Below the pieces are notes generated by a model, which worked only from the letters and a program-made list of their open reading frames with translations, searched no databases and had not been told where the DNA came from. The position numbers were made by a program, and so were the translations under genes. 7,378 nt of DNA, taken from positions 1 through 7,378 of the forward strand of contig JARICB010000173.1 in assembly GCA_029264225.1 (NCBI GenBank). The letters run 5' to 3'. The stretch is from Nocardioides sp. (lineage in GTDB: Bacteria; Actinomycetota; Actinomycetes; Propionibacteriales; Nocardioidaceae). The number at the start of each line of letters is the position of its first letter. The first letter of the stretch is position 1. Below, in pieces: positions 5,941 through 7,378 of this stretch.

Positions 5941-5946
5941 ACCTTA
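5941..5946 (-). promoter_or_regulatory. TAAGGT upstream of npdG: leaderless -10 or Shine-Dalgarno
   Basis: The minus strand reads TAAGGT six bases before the ATG at 5934. As TANNNT it would be a leaderless -10 element. But the AAGG within it is also seven bases from the ATG, ideal for a Shine-Dalgarno. The sequence alone cannot decide which it is. If it is the ribosome site, the promoter lies further into the 74-bp divergent region. Confidence 0.4.
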
Positions 5947-5958
5947 ACGACTCTCGTT

Positions 5959-5972
5959 CCACCCCCAGGTGG
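5959..5972. promoter_or_regulatory. Inverted repeat CCACC-CCCA-GGTGG between divergent genes
   Basis: Five-base arms (5959-5963 and 5968-5972) flank a four-base loop in the middle of the 74-bp region between npdG and the DJ-1-family gene. It could be a shared operator. The arms are short and G/C-rich, so chance is a serious alternative. Confidence 0.2.
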
Positions 5973-6008
5973 GTTGTCTCACTAGGTGCGGCGAGCAACG
6001 GTGGAGAG

Positions 6009-6533
6009 ATGACAAAACGCATCGCATTCCTGACCGCAGCCGAGGGCGTCGAGGCCGTCGAGCTGACCGACCCGTGGGACGCCGTGACCGGCGCCGGCCA
6101 TACCGCGGAACTGCTCTCGCCGGAGGCCGGCGAGGTCCAGTTGTTCAACCACCTCGACCGCGCCGAGACCCGCACCGTCGACGGCACGGTGGGCGACGCC
6201 CAGGTCGCCGACTACGACGCCTTGGTGCTGCCCGGCGGCGTCGCGAACCCCGACGCGCTGCGCACCGACGCAGCCGCGGTGGCCTTCGTCAAGGCGTTCG
6301 TCGAGTCCGGGAAGCCGGTCGCCGCCATCTGTCACGCCCCCTGGACGTTGATCGAGGCCGGCGTGGTCGACGGCAGGCGGATCACCTCCTGGCCGAGCCT
6401 GGCCACCGACCTGCGCAACGCGGGCGCCGAGTGGGTCGACGACGAGGTGGTCACGGACGCCAACCTGATCACCTCGCGCAACCCCGACGACCTGCCCGCC
6501 TTCAGCAAGGCGCTGCTCGACGCCCTCAGCTGA
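6009..6533 (+). CDS. DJ-1/PfpI family protein (class I glutamine amidotransferase-like)
   Basis: The protein has 174 aa, a single DJ-1/PfpI domain of normal size. The nucleophile elbow is AICHAPW (106-112), with Cys108 and His109. Glu15 in EGVEAVELTDP lines up with the conserved acid that activates the cysteine in PH1704/DJ-1 proteins. DYDALVLPGGVANPDALR (69-86) is the typical strand-turn before the active site. This branch includes intracellular peptidase-like proteins, glyoxalases/deglycases and stress proteins; which activity this one has cannot be read from sequence. The ATG has GTGGAG upstream (6001-6006), but only two bases away, closer than ideal. The start is nevertheless firm because MTKRIAFLT is the usual first strand. 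The gene's stop overlaps the stop of the opposing RibD-like gene. Confidence 0.9.
   Translation: MTKRIAFLTAAEGVEAVELTDPWDAVTGAGHTAELLSPEAGEVQLFNHLDRAETRTVDGTVGDAQVADYDALVLPGGVANPDALRTDAAAVAFVKAFVESGKPVAAICHAPWTLIEAGVVDGRRITSWPSLATDLRNAGAEWVDDEVVTDANLITSRNPDDLPAFSKALLDALS
6526..6533. other. Overlapping convergent stop codons in palindrome TCAGCTGA
   Basis: The minus-strand gene stops at TGA 6528-6526 and the plus-strand gene at TGA 6531-6533. The two stops are the halves of one 8-bp palindrome, so the genes overlap by 8 bp. No intergenic terminator is possible, and the 3' ends of the two mRNAs must be complementary. A second palindrome, GCTGATCAGC (6529-6538), overlaps it. Confidence 0.85.
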
Positions 6534-7203
6534 TCAGCCAGCGACCCAGCAACGTCCCGTCCTGCTCGAGGAGTACGACGGGGCGCACGGCGACGTCGAG
6601 GTCGACGCCCGCCACGATCCGCAGGTGTGACCCACCGCTGAGTCGCGGCACCACGGTGTGGCACAGCTCGTCGACCACCCCGGCGGCGAGCATCGACCCG
6701 AAGAGACCCGGCCCGCCTTCGCAGAGTTGGTCCACCCACCCGCGCTCGGCCAGCATCGACTTGAGCAGCACCAGGTCGATCTCCGACTTACCCAGGGTGA
6801 GCACGTGCTCGGCACCGAGCAACGAGCGGGTCGCCTCGAGCAAGGGGGCATCAGAGACCGTCGCCATGAGGACGCGACCGGCGGGCGCCGTACGCAACGT
6901 CGGGGGCACCTCACCCGATCGGCTCACCACCACCAGCGGCAGGTCGGGCACGTTGTAGCCCTCGCTCCGCAACGTCCCGGCGCCCACGATCAGACAGTGC
7001 GCCCGCCGCCGCAGCGTGTCGAAGACCCGCTTGTCGGCGGCATTGTTGATGCTCTTGCTGAGCCCGTCGCTGCCCTGCGCGGCACCGTCGACGGTGCTGA
7101 CGAAGTTCACCCGCAGCCACGGTTGACCGCGCGGCGCGTAGAGCTGCGCCAACGCGTCGTCATCGAGGTCGGCAAGTGCCTGAAGACTCAGTTCGTGGCT
7201 CAC
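6526..7203 (-). CDS. RibD C-terminal-domain reductase (pyrimidine/dihydrofolate-type reductase family)
   Basis: The protein has 225 aa from a GTG at 7203. It is a stand-alone RibD_C/DHFR-like fold with no deaminase domain. Visible landmarks are the substrate strand RVNFVSTVDGAAQ (31-43), SKSINN (49-54), the dinucleotide-site block IVGAGTLRSEGY (72-83) and CEGGPGLFG (161-169), where Glu162-Gly-Gly-Pro is the conserved NADPH-binding turn. RibD reductases act in riboflavin synthesis on the aminouracil ribosyl-phosphate. The stand-alone mycobacterial relative Rv2671 has been reported to work as a dihydrofolate reductase analogue, so substrate is uncertain. A longer in-frame start (ATG, 7254) would run into the divergent gene, so the GTG is chosen. 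It lies 18 bp from the start codon of that gene. A minus-strand CAAGAT sits 7 nt ahead of the GTG. Confidence 0.85.
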   Translation of the reverse strand: MSHELSLQALADLDDDALAQLYAPRGQPWLRVNFVSTVDGAAQGSDGLSKSINNAADKRVFDTLRRRAHCLIVGAGTLRSEGYNVPDLPLVVVSRSGEVPPTLRTAPAGRVLMATVSDAPLLEATRSLLGAEHVLTLGKSEIDLVLLKSMLAERGWVDQLCEGGPGLFGSMLAAGVVDELCHTVVPRLSGGSHLRIVAGVDLDVAVRPVVLLEQDGTLLGRWLIS

Positions 7204-7208
7204 CTGCC

Positions 7209-7214
7209 TAATCT
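7209..7214 (+). promoter_or_regulatory. Leaderless-type -10 (TAATCT) of the partial gene at the right edge
   Basis: TAATCT is followed by exactly seven bases and then GTG (7222), the textbook actinobacterial leaderless spacing. No -35 consensus is visible. It overlaps the opposing -10 candidate (7211-7216, minus). Confidence 0.5.
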
Positions 7215-7216
7215 TG
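7211..7216 (-). promoter_or_regulatory. Candidate -10 (CAAGAT) of the RibD-like reductase gene
   Basis: The minus strand reads CAAGAT seven bases before the GTG at 7203. It keeps the A at position 2 and the final T of TANNNT but lacks the first T, so it is weaker than its opposing neighbour. It overlaps that promoter by four bases. Confidence 0.3.
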
Positions 7217-7221
7217 CACCC

Positions 7222-7378
7222 GTGATCACGCTTTCCGACCTGGCCGCGCTGCACACGAAGTACGGCGACCTGCTGGCCGCCCCTGTCGCGCCCGTCACGA
7301 TCGCCGGTCCGGCAGGCGACGTGGTGGTCGGCGACGGCCCGGTGTCGTTGAGGGGTGGCGTGAACCTGTCGCGTGAGT
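7222..7378 (+). CDS. Start of an unrecognised gene, cut by the window edge
   Basis: An open frame of 52 codons begins at GTG 7222 and runs without a stop to the end of the window. It starts with (M)ITLSDLAALHTKYGDLLA and ends GGVNLSRE at the edge. Third codon positions are nearly all G or C, as expected of a real gene here, and a TAATCT -10 lies seven bases before the GTG. It shows no signal peptide or membrane segment: the first part looks like an amphipathic helix, followed by Gly/Val/Asp-rich strands (APVTIAGPAGDVVVGDG). I do not recognise the family. It is divergent from the RibD-like reductase with only 18 bp between start codons. Confidence 0.65.
   Translation, partial: MITLSDLAALHTKYGDLLAAPVAPVTIAGPAGDVVVGDGPVSLRGGVNLSRE

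Overview
The window is high-GC, densely packed bacterial DNA, about 70% G+C in the core genes I sampled by eye. Third codon positions are strongly G/C, there are GTG starts, and several start codons lie 6-7 nt after a TANNNT hexamer, the actinobacterial leaderless-transcript pattern. A predicted F420:NADP oxidoreductase also fits an actinobacterium. A nocardioform or Nocardioides-like genome (Propionibacteriales) is my guess; the sequence does not prove it.

Layout. At 25-2058 (-) is a 14-TM DHA2-type drug exporter with an unusual C-terminal pair of beta-sandwich repeats. At 2162-2800 (-) is a six-TM membrane protein of unknown function. It is divergent from an acyl-CoA dehydrogenase at 2898-4058 (+) across a 97-bp region holding two promoter candidates and two inverted repeats. 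At 4065-5245 is a 1181-bp unit bounded by 66-bp imperfect terminal inverted repeats. It carries one gene (4209-5165, +), an AbiEi-type winged-helix domain fused to a Vsr/DUF559-type nuclease, and is visibly poorer in G+C than its surroundings. It sits exactly between two convergent genes: the acyl-CoA dehydrogenase and an NADPH:F420 reductase (5269-5934, -). Then come a DJ-1/PfpI-family protein (6009-6533, +), a RibD-C-type pyrimidine/dihydrofolate-like reductase (6526-7203, -) overlapping it tail to tail, and the first 52 codons of an unrecognised gene (7222 to the window end, +). No gene-free stretch exceeds 300 bases. I saw no tRNA, rRNA or CRISPR array.

How they work together. Most genes are single-gene transcription units facing alternately, so I see no large operon. 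The reductases (F420/NADPH, RibD-like) and the acyl-CoA dehydrogenase are redox housekeeping or catabolic functions. The best candidate for something undescribed is the 4065-5245 unit: a single nuclease-like gene between long, structured, mirror-image ends with no transposase. It looks like a non-autonomous or nuclease-driven selfish element. The main competing reading is that its ends are ordinary palindromic terminators.
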